The notes: generated from the letters alone by a model not told the origin. A stretch of DNA of 64,000 nucleotides from Roseicella sp. DB1501 (GCF_013112485.1 NZ_JABFHG010000001.1:1-64000), one strand, 5' to 3'; counted from the stretch's first letter, positions 36,757-45,362 are shown. Program-made: numbers and translations.

Positions 36757-37491
36757 CTAGCCCCGCAGCGCCAGGGCGAGCGGCGGGTCGTCCGTGGCGA
36801 TGGCGTCGAGGCCGAGCCCGATGGCCCGCCGGATCGTGCCCTCGTCATTGGCGCCCCAGGTTCCGACGCCAAGGCCGGCGGCGCGGAAGCCCGCCACCGA
36901 TTCGGCATCGAGATCGCCGATTGCCAGGCCGATCTCCTCGGCGCAGCAACTCCGGGCGAGCGCGACGGCGAGCGGCAGGCCCATGCCGCGCCAGGACCGC
37001 GTGTCGAGCAGCAGCACCCGCCGCAGCAGCCCGCCCGCCGCCGCGAATTCCGCGACGGTGCCGGGCTGGAAGCTCATCGCCACGCAGCGCCCCCGCATCC
37101 CGGCCGCATCGAGCAGGGCGAGGCAGGCCGGCACGATCCCAGGGTAGGGCCGCCCGTCGACCCCTGCCTTCACCTCCAGCCGCAGGATGCGCCCGGCGGC
37201 CGCGGTCAGCGCGACCGCCTCGGCAAGGGTCGGCAGCGTCTCGCCGCCCGTGCCCTTCACGCGAAGGCGCCGGAGCTGCGCCAGGCTCCGCGCCCGCACC
37301 GGTCCGGTCGCGTCGATCATGCGGTCGAGGAGCGCGTCATGGATCACCACCGGCACGTCATCGGCCGAGAGATGCACGTCGAGTTCGAGCTGCTCGGCCG
37401 GCAGGGCGAGAGCCTGACGGAAGGCGAGCAGGCTGTTCTCGGGCCAGAGGAACGCGCCGCCACGATGGCTGGCGATCTCGGTGCGGGTCAT
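36757..37491 (-). CDS. ugpQ: Glycerophosphodiester phosphodiesterase
   Basis: A 244-residue GDPD-family TIM barrel that hydrolyses glycerophosphodiesters to glycerol-3-phosphate and an alcohol. The metal and catalytic motifs are clear: ASHRGGAFLWPENSLLAF (His-Arg and Glu-Asn), ELDVHLSADDVPVVIHD (Glu, Asp, His) and LRLEVK. No signal peptide, so cytoplasmic like UgpQ. It lies 91 bp after egtD on the same strand and may be read with it. The multi-hairpin repeat follows its stop codon directly. Confidence 0.92.
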   Translation of the reverse strand: MTRTEIASHRGGAFLWPENSLLAFRQALALPAEQLELDVHLSADDVPVVIHDALLDRMIDATGPVRARSLAQLRRLRVKGTGGETLPTLAEAVALTAAAGRILRLEVKAGVDGRPYPGIVPACLALLDAAGMRGRCVAMSFQPGTVAEFAAAGGLLRRVLLLDTRSWRGMGLPLAVALARSCCAEEIGLAIGDLDAESVAGFRAAGLGVGTWGANDEGTIRRAIGLGLDAIATDDPPLALALRG

Positions 37492-37582
37492 GCGCGGCAG
37501 GCTACAACGGATCGATATCGGATTGAACGCCGCACCGCGGCAGGCTGCCCCGGAGCGGCGGCATGGCTCTGCCTGCCCTGCC

Positions 37583-38539
37583 TCAAGCCTGCAGCAGCCA
37601 GACTGAGAAGAGCTGCGAGGGGTCCGTCCACATCCGGTCCGCCCGCCATCCGGCCGCCGCCGCCAGGGCCCGGAGCCGCTCGGGGCGGTATTTGTGGCTG
37701 CTCTCGGTATGGATGGTCTCGCCCGCGGCGAAGCGGAAGACGCGGCCGGCCAGATGAACCTGCTGCGGCCGCTGTGCCACCAGATGCATCTCGATCCGCT
37801 CGAGCGCCGGGTTCCAGACCGCGCGGTGGCGGAAGCCGGCCGGGTCGAAATCCGCGCCGGCCTCGCGGTTCAGCCGGTGCAGCAGGTTGAGGTCGAAGGC
37901 GGCGGTGACGCCGGCGGCGTCGTCATAGGCGGCTTCGAGCACCGCCGCATCCTTCACCAGATCGGCGCCGAGCAGCAGGCGCGCGCCGGCGCCGAGCGTG
38001 CTGCGCGCCCGGCGCAGGAAAGCGCTGGCCTCCGCCGGCTCGAAATTCCCGATGGTCGAGCCGGGGAAGAAGCCGAGTCGCGGCGCCGCGCCGAGCCGGC
38101 GGGGCAGTGCGAAGGCCTCGGTGAAATCGGCGACCACCGGCAGCACGGCCAGGCCGGGGCGGGCCTGGGCGACGCGGGCCGCCGCCGCCTCAAGCCATTC
38201 CGGCGCGATGTCGACCGGCACATAGGCGGCCGGCGCATGCAGGCCCTGCAGCAGCAGCGCCCCCTTGGCCCCGTCGCCCGGGCCGAACTCGATCACCGCC
38301 GCACCGGGCCCGACCGCATCGGCGATCGCCGCCGCCTGATCCGTGAGGATCCGCGTCTCGGTCCGGGTGGGATAGTATTCGGGCAGCCGGGTGATCGCCT
38401 CGAACAGGCGTGCCCCCTCGGCATCGTAGAGCCATTTGCAGGGCAGCGTCTTGCGCGGGGCGGACAGGCCGGCGAGGGCATCGGCGACCAGGGCGGCGCG
38501 CTGCGCCTCGGCCGCGTCGCGCAGCAGCGCGCCGCTCAT
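37583..38539 (-). CDS. egtD: L-histidine N-alpha-methyltransferase EgtD
   Basis: A 318-residue SAM methyltransferase that trimethylates histidine to hercynine, the first step of ergothioneine synthesis. Features: PCKWLYDAEGARLFEAITRLPEYYPTRTE (family N-terminus), VIEFGPGDGAKG (SAM loop), LGFFPGSTIGNFEP and AFDLNLLHRLNREAGADF (histidine-binding region), with IHTESSHKY near the end. Length matches EgtD. Start overlaps the egtB stop (ATGA). With EgtB it makes the two-gene core of the bacterial pathway. Confidence 0.95.
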   Translation of the reverse strand: MSGALLRDAAEAQRAALVADALAGLSAPRKTLPCKWLYDAEGARLFEAITRLPEYYPTRTETRILTDQAAAIADAVGPGAAVIEFGPGDGAKGALLLQGLHAPAAYVPVDIAPEWLEAAAARVAQARPGLAVLPVVADFTEAFALPRRLGAAPRLGFFPGSTIGNFEPAEASAFLRRARSTLGAGARLLLGADLVKDAAVLEAAYDDAAGVTAAFDLNLLHRLNREAGADFDPAGFRHRAVWNPALERIEMHLVAQRPQQVHLAGRVFRFAAGETIHTESSHKYRPERLRALAAAAGWRADRMWTDPSQLFSVWLLQA

Positions 38540-39741
38540 GCCGCATCCTCCGCCAGGCGCAGGGTGCTGAACTGCCAGCGCGCCCCGGGCGGGAAGAAGT
38601 TGCGGTAGCTCGGACGCACATGGCCCGGCGGCGTGGCGAGGGAGCCGCCGCGCAGGACCATCTGGTTGATCATGAACTTGCCGTTGTACTCGCCGACGGC
38701 GCCTTCCCACGGGCGGAAGCCGGGATAGGCGAGATAGGCGCTGTTGGTCCATTGCCAGCCGATGCCGGTGGCGTCGCGGAAGCCCGGCAATGCCGCCGCC
38801 GCCTCCCATTCCGCCTCGGTCGGCAGGCGCTTGCCGGACCAGCGGGCGAAGGCGTCCGCCTCGTACCAGGAGACGTGCCGGACCGGCATGGCGGGGTCGA
38901 GGGGCCGCAGCCCGCCCGGCGTGAACTGCATCCAGCCATCCCCGCGGCGATGCCAATGGAGCGGCGACTCCCAGCCCTCGGCGGCGCAGGTCGCCCAGCC
39001 ATCGCTCATCCACAGCGTCGGCGTGCGGTAGCCGCCATCCGCCATGAAGGCCAGCCAGTCGGCATTGCTGACCAGCCGATCGGCGATGCGGCAGCCGGCG
39101 ATCCAGGTCCGGTGCCGCGGCGTCTCGTTGTCGAAGACGAAGCCAGCCCCGGCATGGCCGATCTCGGCGATACCTTCCGGAAGGGGGAGGTACTGCGGCG
39201 TACCGGTCGCGGCGCGCGGCTCCTGCCAATCCGGGGCATAGGCCGGCAGCAGGGGGTTCTGCGACAGGGCGTGCAGGATGTCGGTCAGCAGCAGCTCCTG
39301 GTGCTGCTCCTCATGTTGCAGGCCGAGCTCCACCAACGGCTGCGCCTCGGGCGGCAGGTCGCCGAGCAGGTTGCGCATTCCGGCGTCGACATGCGCCCGA
39401 TAGGCGGTGACCTCCGCCGCCGAGGGGCGGGTCAGCATGCCGCGGCGCGGGCGCGCGTGGCGCGGCCCCGCCGCTTCGTAATACGAATTGAACAGGAAGC
39501 CGAACCGCTCATCGAACCGCTGATAACCGTCCAGGTGCGGGATGAGCAGGAAGGTCTCGAAGAACCAGGTGGTATGGGCCCGGTGCCACTTCGCCGGGCT
39601 CGCATCCGGCATCGACTGGATGCACTGGTCTTCCGGCGAGAGCGGCGCCGCCAGCGCCTCGGTCCTCGCCCGAACCGCCGCGTAGCGCGCATCGGTCCGG
39701 GCGGCACTGCCCGCGGGGCCGCGGGTCTGGATCACGTTCAT
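38536..39741 (-). CDS. egtB: Ergothioneine sulfoxide synthase EgtB
   Basis: A 401-residue non-haem iron enzyme that joins hercynine to a thiol substrate with O2. The N-terminal DinB-like domain has PAKWHRAHTTWFFETFLL and the iron motif HEEQHQELLLTD; the C-terminal FGE-sulfatase domain has GKRLPTEAEWEAAA, and FRPWEGAVGEYNGKFMINQMVLRGGS. Start chosen at 39741, which has AGGAG six bases upstream. No EgtC amidohydrolase or EgtE lyase is nearby, so the thiol donor (cysteine or gamma-glutamylcysteine) is open and sulfoxide cleavage must be done elsewhere. Confidence 0.94.
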   Translation of the reverse strand: MNVIQTRGPAGSAARTDARYAAVRARTEALAAPLSPEDQCIQSMPDASPAKWHRAHTTWFFETFLLIPHLDGYQRFDERFGFLFNSYYEAAGPRHARPRRGMLTRPSAAEVTAYRAHVDAGMRNLLGDLPPEAQPLVELGLQHEEQHQELLLTDILHALSQNPLLPAYAPDWQEPRAATGTPQYLPLPEGIAEIGHAGAGFVFDNETPRHRTWIAGCRIADRLVSNADWLAFMADGGYRTPTLWMSDGWATCAAEGWESPLHWHRRGDGWMQFTPGGLRPLDPAMPVRHVSWYEADAFARWSGKRLPTEAEWEAAAALPGFRDATGIGWQWTNSAYLAYPGFRPWEGAVGEYNGKFMINQMVLRGGSLATPPGHVRPSYRNFFPPGARWQFSTLRLAEDAA

Positions 39742-40185
39742 GCACGCTCCTGGTGTTTCCCACCCCTGGCGGTCCCGGCTGGAAGGCCGGCGGTGCTGGT
39801 CCCCGCCCCGCGCTCCCGGCACCGTGCGGCGCTGACCCGGAGACCGGCCTCGACGCGCAGACCGGCGATGGCGTGGAGAAATCGCCCGGATGGACGATGA
39901 AGCGCAGGGCCCTGACCGGCGATGCCTGCTGACCGCCTTACCTGAAAGGGAAAAGCCGGGAGCAGGCAATGGTTCCGGCTCACGCTGTCCGTGGCCGGCA
40001 GGCCCGGGATTCGTGACCATGGGCTGCTCGAGTGCCGGATACCGCAGCGTGCGCGCTTCGCATCACCGCAACCGCACTACGCATCATGCCGCCGCACGCA
40101 GAATAGGAGTTGCGATAAAAACCCGCGACACAATCGATGCGTGCTGATGCGCCAGCCCAGGGCCTGGGAATGCATCGCGACGCCG
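39742..40185. other. Gap upstream of egtB, no gene seen
   Basis: No frame here has coding-like codon use. The stretch must hold the egtBD promoter. A short AT-richer patch lies at about 40090-40140 (minus strand includes GGGTTTTTATCG and CCTATTCT), and CCCAGGCCCTGGG-type palindrome (plus strand CCCAGGGCCTGGG, 40155-40167) sits just past the GT41 gene stop and could end its transcript. No confident -35/-10 pair could be fixed. Confidence 0.4.
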
Positions 40186-42474
40186 TCACCCGGTCCCGCC
40201 CTCGCACCATTCCCGCCAGGCGCCGCGCAAGGCGGCGGCCAGCGCCCGGCCGAAGCGCGGCGCATCGGTCAGCGGGGAGGCCGCGACGCGCGCCCGCAGC
40301 CCTGTCCGCAGCCCGGCCAGCGCCGGGAGATCGCCGGCCCGCGCCAGCGCCAGGTCGACATACTCCGCCTCCGACCGCGCGACCCAGTCCGGAAGCCCGA
40401 CATTGGAGAGATGGCTCACCGCATGCCGGGCGCAGAAACTGTCGCCGGCGAGGGCGACCACCGGCACGCCCATCCAGAGCGCCTCGCACACCGTCAGGCC
40501 GCCGGCATAGGGAAAGGGGTCAAGCGCGATATCCACCTCGCCATAGGCGGCGAGCAGAGCCTGGTGCGGCACGCCGCCGGCGAGGGTGACACGCTCCACC
40601 GGAACCCCGGCCGCCGCCAGTCGGGCCGCAACCCGCTCGCGCGTGGCGGTCTCGGCCAGGGCATGGGTGCGCAGCACCAAGCGCGACTCCGGCAGGCCGT
40701 GCAGGATCCGGCCCCAGACCTGCAGCACGCGCGGCGTGATCTTGGCGAGGTTGTTGAAGCAGCCGAAGGTGACATGGCCACGCGCCAGGGCCGGCAGCGG
40801 CGCGACGGGCGGCGCCGCGGGCGGCGGCGCGTAGCAGACATAGCCATCCGGCAGTCGCAGCAGGCGTTCGGCATAGAAGCGCTCGAACCCCGGCGGCGTC
40901 TCCCAGGCATCGGTCAGCATCCAGTCGAGCCCGTCGAGGCCCATGCTGCCATTTTGCATGCCGACCCATTTGATCTGCACCGGCGCCGGCCGTTGCTGCA
41001 GCACGCCCGGACGGCCGCCATCGCCATAGCCGCCGAGATCGAGCAGCAGGTCGATGCCGTCCTCCACCATCAGCGCGGCGATGGCGGCATCCTCCAGCGC
41101 GCCCACCTCGCGCCAGGCCGCGCAGCGCGCCCGGAAGCGCCCGGCCATGGCGTCCTTGCGCGGCTTCAGGCTGTAGGCGAACAGCTCGAAATCGGCTTCC
41201 GGCAAGGCCTCCAGCCCGGCCAAGGTCAGCCAGCCGACCGGATGCTGGCCGAGGCCGCCGGAGAGCAGGCCGATGCGCAGCCGCCGGTCCGCGTCGCGCG
41301 GCCGCGCGGGCGCCGGCGCGGCCGGGCCGAGCCGCTCGCAGATGGCGCGGCCGGAGGCCAGCAGCGCCGCGGCATGGCCGCGCTGCGGATGATAGGGTTG
41401 CACCGCCATACGGGTGATCAGCGCCTGGCTGCCGCCGGCGGGATGCGCGACGGCGCGTTCCGCCGTGTCGAGCGCCGCGGCCTGCTCGCCGAGGGCATTC
41501 AGGGCGAGGGCCTGGTTCAGCAGCAGGATGGGCTGCGGACCGAAGGCGCGGATCGCCTCCTCCAACACCTCGAGCATCGCCGACACCCGGTGGGAAGTCC
41601 ACAACACCGTCGCCAACCGATTGCGCAGGTCGAGCTCGCTCGGCCGCGCGGCGATGGCGGCGCGCAGCAGCGGCTCGGCCTCGGCATCATGTCCGGCATC
41701 GGCCAGCGCCAGGCCGAGCGCGGCCTGCAACTCGCCGTTCTCCGGCGCCAGGGCCAGGGCGGCGCGAAGCTCGGCGAGCTCCGCGGCCGGCTGGCCGGCG
41801 AGCCCGTGCAGCTCCGCCGCGGCCACGGCCCAGCCGGCGGCATCGGGCACGGCCCTGGCGCGCGCCGCGATGCCAGCCAGCGCCGCCGCAGCCCCGTCCC
41901 GCCGCAGCCAGGCCTGGGCCAACAGCCGCGCTGCGCCGACATGATCCGGGCGCAGGGCGAGCACCCGCATCGCCGCGTCGCAGGCCACCCCGAACTCGCC
42001 GCGGGCGAGGGCGAGGCGCGCCGCGACGACCTCGAGCTCCGGCTCCGAGGGATCGAGCGCCCGGGCGCGCGCGATCAGGCCCGCCGCCGCCTCGAGCCGG
42101 CCGGCTGCCTCTTCGAGCATGGCCAGGGCGGCCAGCGCCGGGACATGGCCCGGATCGTGCGCGAGCGCCGTGACGAAGAGGCGGGCGGCCTGCTCCGCCT
42201 CGCCGCGCAGCCCGGCGAGGGTGCCGAGGCGGAAGGGCGGCTCGGCATGGCCGGGCAGCATCCGCGCCGCCTGCGCCAGGGCCGGCTCCGCCTCGTCCAG
42301 CCGGCCGAGCTGCATCAGCGCCAGCCCGAGATTGAGGAAGGCGAGGCCACCCCCCTCCCCGGCCGCCGCCGCCCGTTGCAGCAGGGGCACGGCCGATGCC
42401 GGGGCGCCGGCGGCGAGGGCCGCCAGGCCCGACCGCCAGGCCTCCGTCTCCGCGGCGCGGTCCGATGCCAGCAT
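40186..42474 (-). CDS. TPR glycosyltransferase, GT41 (second copy)
   Basis: A 762-residue protein with about eight TPR-like repeats in the first ~370 residues (for example [26 protein letters not shown] and LQAALGLALADAGHDAEAEPLLRAAI) and a GT41 catalytic domain from about 430 (LRIGLLSGGLGQHPVGWL, DGIDLLLDLGGYGDGG, VTFGCFNNLAKITP, AGGLTVCEALWMGVPVVAL). It keeps the GCFNNLAKI motif, including the Lys that in OGT contacts the donor phosphates. Only distantly alike to the copy at 34059. It lies two bases after the TPR-methyltransferase and four genes from flagellin: probably a flagellin glycosyltransferase. Confidence 0.88.
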   Translation of the reverse strand: MLASDRAAETEAWRSGLAALAAGAPASAVPLLQRAAAAGEGGGLAFLNLGLALMQLGRLDEAEPALAQAARMLPGHAEPPFRLGTLAGLRGEAEQAARLFVTALAHDPGHVPALAALAMLEEAAGRLEAAAGLIARARALDPSEPELEVVAARLALARGEFGVACDAAMRVLALRPDHVGAARLLAQAWLRRDGAAAALAGIAARARAVPDAAGWAVAAAELHGLAGQPAAELAELRAALALAPENGELQAALGLALADAGHDAEAEPLLRAAIAARPSELDLRNRLATVLWTSHRVSAMLEVLEEAIRAFGPQPILLLNQALALNALGEQAAALDTAERAVAHPAGGSQALITRMAVQPYHPQRGHAAALLASGRAICERLGPAAPAPARPRDADRRLRIGLLSGGLGQHPVGWLTLAGLEALPEADFELFAYSLKPRKDAMAGRFRARCAAWREVGALEDAAIAALMVEDGIDLLLDLGGYGDGGRPGVLQQRPAPVQIKWVGMQNGSMGLDGLDWMLTDAWETPPGFERFYAERLLRLPDGYVCYAPPPAAPPVAPLPALARGHVTFGCFNNLAKITPRVLQVWGRILHGLPESRLVLRTHALAETATRERVAARLAAAGVPVERVTLAGGVPHQALLAAYGEVDIALDPFPYAGGLTVCEALWMGVPVVALAGDSFCARHAVSHLSNVGLPDWVARSEAEYVDLALARAGDLPALAGLRTGLRARVAASPLTDAPRFGRALAAALRGAWREWCEGGTG

Positions 42475-42475
42475 C

Positions 42476-43942
42476 TCAGTGCCTCGCCGCCCGAGGGTTC
42501 GCCGCCTGGGGTTTCGCTGCCCAGGCCGCGACCAGCAGGCCGGGCGCGCTCGACTCGCCGTTGCGGCGCAGCGCCTCCGGTCGGCATTCCAGCACCTCCA
42601 GCCCACATGCGGCGGCGCAGGCCGTCACATGCCCGGCTGCGTGCCGGTAGCGGCCTTCGGGGCCGAGCCGCCAGGTCTCGCCGGGCGCCGCCTGCTCCAG
42701 GCTGAAGAGCAGCAGGCCGCCAGGGGCGAGACGCTGCCGGCAGAGCGTCAGCGGCTCCTGCAGCAGGCCGAAATAGCAGAAGACGTCGGCCGCGGTGATC
42801 AGGGCGTAGCCGCCCTCCTCGGCGGGCAGCGCCTCGGTCAGGTCGGCCTGGCGCAGCTCGGTATAGATGCCCTTCGTCGCGGCTTGTTCCAGCATGCGGC
42901 GGGACAGGTCGATCCCGACCAGCGGCCCGCGCAGCAGGTCCGACAGCGCCGCGCCAACGAGGCCGGTGCCGCAGCCAAGATCGAGCACCGGCCCGAGTCC
43001 TTCCTGCATGCTCCGGGGCCGCAGCCGCTCCACCGCCCGGCGGATCAGGCCGGGCACCCGGTAGCCGAGGCCGAGGAGGGATTGTTCGAAATGCGCCGCA
43101 TAGCCGTCGAAGAGCGTGATGACATAGCCGGCCGGGGCGCGGTCGGTCGCGGTGCCGGCGGCGGCGGCGGCGAGATGCGCGATATAGGGGTTGTCCGGCG
43201 CCAGCCGGGCGGCGGCCGCGAAATGCGGCCCCGCCTCCTCCAGCCGGCCGAGGCTCACCAGGGCATGCGCCAGGACGCTGTGCACCGCGCCGTCGACGAC
43301 GCCCCGGGCCAGCGCGGCGCGGGCGAGGCCGGCCGCCGCCTCGGCATCGCCGGCGAGCAGGGCGGCCTGGGCGCGCAGCGCCGAGACGCCCGCCGTCCAG
43401 GGGGCGGCGGTCTCGCAATGCAGGAACAGCTCGCTCGCCGCCTCGTAGCGGCCGGCGCGCAGGAAGGCCTGGCCGAGACGGAGTTGCAGCGCGTGGTTGC
43501 CGGGCTCGGCCCGCCAGGCCTCGCCGAGGAACCAGATCGCCTCGTCATGCCGGCCGGTCTCGAGCAGCGCCGAGCCCAGCAGCAGTCGCGCCGGGCGGTC
43601 CTCGGGCGCGGCCATCACCGCCGCGGCGGCGTCGTCAACGGCGCCGGCATGCCGGCCACGCGCCAGGCGGATCCGGGCGCGCAGCCGGAGCAGCGACGCA
43701 TCCTCGGCCTCGAGCAGGGCGGCATCGGCGGCCGCCTCCGCCTCCTCGAGGCGGTGGAGCTGCAGCATCGCCTCCGCCCGCAGCGCGGCGGCGGCGGGGG
43801 CGCCGAGATGCCGGAGGCGGTCGAGCATCGGCAGCGCCTCCTCGGCCCGGCCGTCGCGGAGCAGCAGCCGCGCCTGCTCGGCGAGGCGATCGGTGACGGG
43901 CGTCGCCGGGGCGGCTGCCGGCATGGGCGCGGGGCGCATCAT
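42476..43942 (-). CDS. TPR repeat SAM-dependent methyltransferase
   Basis: A 488-residue fusion: TPR-like repeats over residues ~20-270 (LLLGSALLETGRHDEAIWFLGEAWRAEP, LRLGQAFLRAGRYEAASELFLHCE), then GYVITLFDGYAAHFEQSLLGLGYRVP and a class I methyltransferase with VLDLGCGTGLVGAAL (SAM loop) and ITAADVFCYFG. The FDGYAAxFE-L-LGY stretch is typical of TPR methyltransferases of the 'putative methyltransferase (contains TPR repeat)' group. Sits between flaF and a GT41 gene, so it may methylate flagellin or its glycan; target unknown. Starts 8 bp after flaF. Confidence 0.82.
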   Translation of the reverse strand: MMRPAPMPAAAPATPVTDRLAEQARLLLRDGRAEEALPMLDRLRHLGAPAAAALRAEAMLQLHRLEEAEAAADAALLEAEDASLLRLRARIRLARGRHAGAVDDAAAAVMAAPEDRPARLLLGSALLETGRHDEAIWFLGEAWRAEPGNHALQLRLGQAFLRAGRYEAASELFLHCETAAPWTAGVSALRAQAALLAGDAEAAAGLARAALARGVVDGAVHSVLAHALVSLGRLEEAGPHFAAAARLAPDNPYIAHLAAAAAGTATDRAPAGYVITLFDGYAAHFEQSLLGLGYRVPGLIRRAVERLRPRSMQEGLGPVLDLGCGTGLVGAALSDLLRGPLVGIDLSRRMLEQAATKGIYTELRQADLTEALPAEEGGYALITAADVFCYFGLLQEPLTLCRQRLAPGGLLLFSLEQAAPGETWRLGPEGRYRHAAGHVTACAAACGLEVLECRPEALRRNGESSAPGLLVAAWAAKPQAANPRAARH

Positions 43943-43950
43943 CGGGGCGC

Positions 43951-44313
43951 TCACCGCCAGAGACCGGCGGCGAAGTGGTCGTTCATCTCGGCAACGAAGC
44001 CGAGATCCGGCGATGGCTGGTCGCATTCGCGCAGCACGGCGAGCGCCACCCCGGCGATCTGCGCCCGCAGCGGCGCGGGCAGCGCATTGGTCGGGTCCAT
44101 GACGGACGCATGCACCGCATCCCAGAGCCGGCGGTTGTCGGCGACGGCGCGGGCGCGGGCGAGCGGCTCGGCGCCATCGGCGGCGCGGATGGCGCGGTTG
44201 GCGCGCACGAAGACCTCGGCCTCCATCTGCTTGGCGGTCAACCTGCGGCGATAGGCCGCGGCGCCGGCGGAGGGCATGGAGGGCGGTCTGGGCGCGGGGA
44301 ATTCCTGGGTCAT
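43951..44313 (-). CDS. flaF: Flagellar biosynthesis regulator FlaF
   Basis: A 120-residue FlaF protein. Family features: AGAAAYRRRLTAKQMEAEVFVRANRAIRAA, then DNRRLWDAVHASVMDPTNALPAPLRAQIAGVAL. In alphaproteobacteria FlaF promotes flagellin secretion and acts against FlbT, which restrains flagellin mRNA translation; no flbT is visible in this window. ATG at 44313 has AAGGA nine bases upstream. It lies 127 bp after the flagellin gene, across a small hairpin, and leads the modification genes. Confidence 0.9.
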   Translation of the reverse strand: MTQEFPAPRPPSMPSAGAAAYRRRLTAKQMEAEVFVRANRAIRAADGAEPLARARAVADNRRLWDAVHASVMDPTNALPAPLRAQIAGVALAVLRECDQPSPDLGFVAEMNDHFAAGLWR

Positions 44314-44376
44314 GCGCAGCATTCCTTGCTGGAGTGCCGCTCGGGCGATGCCGCGACGGCGTGACGGGAAGCGTCG

Positions 44377-44393
44377 GCCGGCATCCTGCCGGC
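44377..44393 (-). terminator. Hairpin between flagellin and flaF
   Basis: GCCGGC-ATCCT-GCCGGC: a perfect 6-bp stem with a 5-nt loop, 48 nt past the flagellin stop codon on the minus strand. It lacks a T-run and could be a weak or Rho-assisted attenuator that lowers expression of flaF and later genes relative to flagellin, or protect the flagellin mRNA 3' end. Confidence 0.4.
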
Positions 44394-44440
44394 AATGCCG
44401 TGGCCCGCGCGCGGAGCGGGGCGGACGACGCGGAGGGTGG

Positions 44441-45277
44441 CTAGCGGAACAGGCTGAGCAGGGATTGCGGCGCGGAGTTGGCGATGCTGAGCGCCTGGGT
44501 GCCGAGCTGCTGGCGGATCTGGAGCGACTGCAGCTTGGCGGATTCCTTGGCGAGGTCGGCATCGACCAGGGCGCCGAGGCCGCTTTCCTGCGCGTCCATC
44601 TTCGCCTTGTTGTAGGTGATCTGGCTGTCGATGTAGTTGGAGTAGCTGCCGAAGTTGTTGAGCTGCGTCAGCGTGTTGCTGATCGCCTTCGTCAGCGCGC
44701 CGCCATTGGTGACCGCGGCGGCGGCGGAGGTGGCGGACCAGGTGTTGGCGGCGGAGATGTTGTTGTAGATGTTGGTCAGCGCGGCATAGGCGCTGAAGGT
44801 GTAGTTGTCGCCGGCGCCGTTGCGCACGACGGTCTTGGTCAGGGTGCTGCTGTTCGGGGTCAGGATGTTCTGCCCGTTGTAGTTCGCATCCTGGATGAAG
44901 GACTTGATGTTGCTGGTCAGCTCCTTCACCTGGCTCTGGTACTGGGCCTTCTGGTCGCTGGTGATGGTGCCGTCGGCGAGCTTGACGACGATGGTCTTCA
45001 AGGTCTTCAGCGTGTCGGAGACGTTGGTGAGGCTGGCATTGGTGACGTCGAGCAGGCCTTTGACGCCGCCGAGCTGCTCATTGGCCGACTGCGTCGCGGC
45101 GATCTCGCCCCGCACGCGCTCGGCCACCGCATAGGCGGCGCCGTCATCCTTGGCGTCGGAGACACGGTAGCCGGTCGAGATGCGCTTCTGGGTCGCGGTC
45201 AGCTCGTCGGCGGTTCGGTTGAGCGATTGCAGCGCGACCATCGCGCCGGTGTTGGTGTTCACCGAGTTCAAGGGCAT
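44441..45277 (-). CDS. fliC: Flagellin
   Basis: A 278-residue flagellin. The N-terminal D0/D1 helices (SVNTNTGAMVALQSLNRTADEL, ISTGYRVSDAKDDGAAYAVA) and the C-terminal ones (GALVDADLAKESAKLQSLQIRQQLGTQALSIANSAPQSLLSLFR) are intact; the middle (about 125-205) is short and rich in Ser, Thr, Asn and Ala (NSSTLTKTV, NISAANTWSATSAAAA), offering many O-glycosylation sites. No signal peptide, as expected for flagellar type III export. The ribosome site is GGAAGGGG. Adjacent flaF and GT41 genes suggest regulated secretion and glycosylation. Confidence 0.96.
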   Translation of the reverse strand: MPLNSVNTNTGAMVALQSLNRTADELTATQKRISTGYRVSDAKDDGAAYAVAERVRGEIAATQSANEQLGGVKGLLDVTNASLTNVSDTLKTLKTIVVKLADGTITSDQKAQYQSQVKELTSNIKSFIQDANYNGQNILTPNSSTLTKTVVRNGAGDNYTFSAYAALTNIYNNISAANTWSATSAAAAVTNGGALTKAISNTLTQLNNFGSYSNYIDSQITYNKAKMDAQESGLGALVDADLAKESAKLQSLQIRQQLGTQALSIANSAPQSLLSLFR

Positions 45278-45334
45278 GCGGGTTTTCCCCTTCCGTTGCC
45301 AGGCCCGGCTCGTCCGGGACCACGGCGGCAGCCT

Positions 45335-45362
45335 TGCCCGGCGGGGATGAAATCGGGGTTAA
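45335..45362 (-). promoter_or_regulatory. Weak candidate sigma28 promoter of flagellin
   Basis: On the minus strand TTAA (45359-45362) is followed after 16 nt by GCCGGGCA (45335-45342), partly matching the flagellar sigma28 pattern TAAA-N15-GCCGATAA. It is 58 nt before the flagellin ATG, a sensible distance. The -10 match is only 5 of 8, so treat as tentative. Confidence 0.25.

Noticed and set aside
43951-45277. A flbT gene next to flaF and flagellin
   Set aside because: FlbT commonly accompanies FlaF, but no frame around here matches it; it must be elsewhere or absent.
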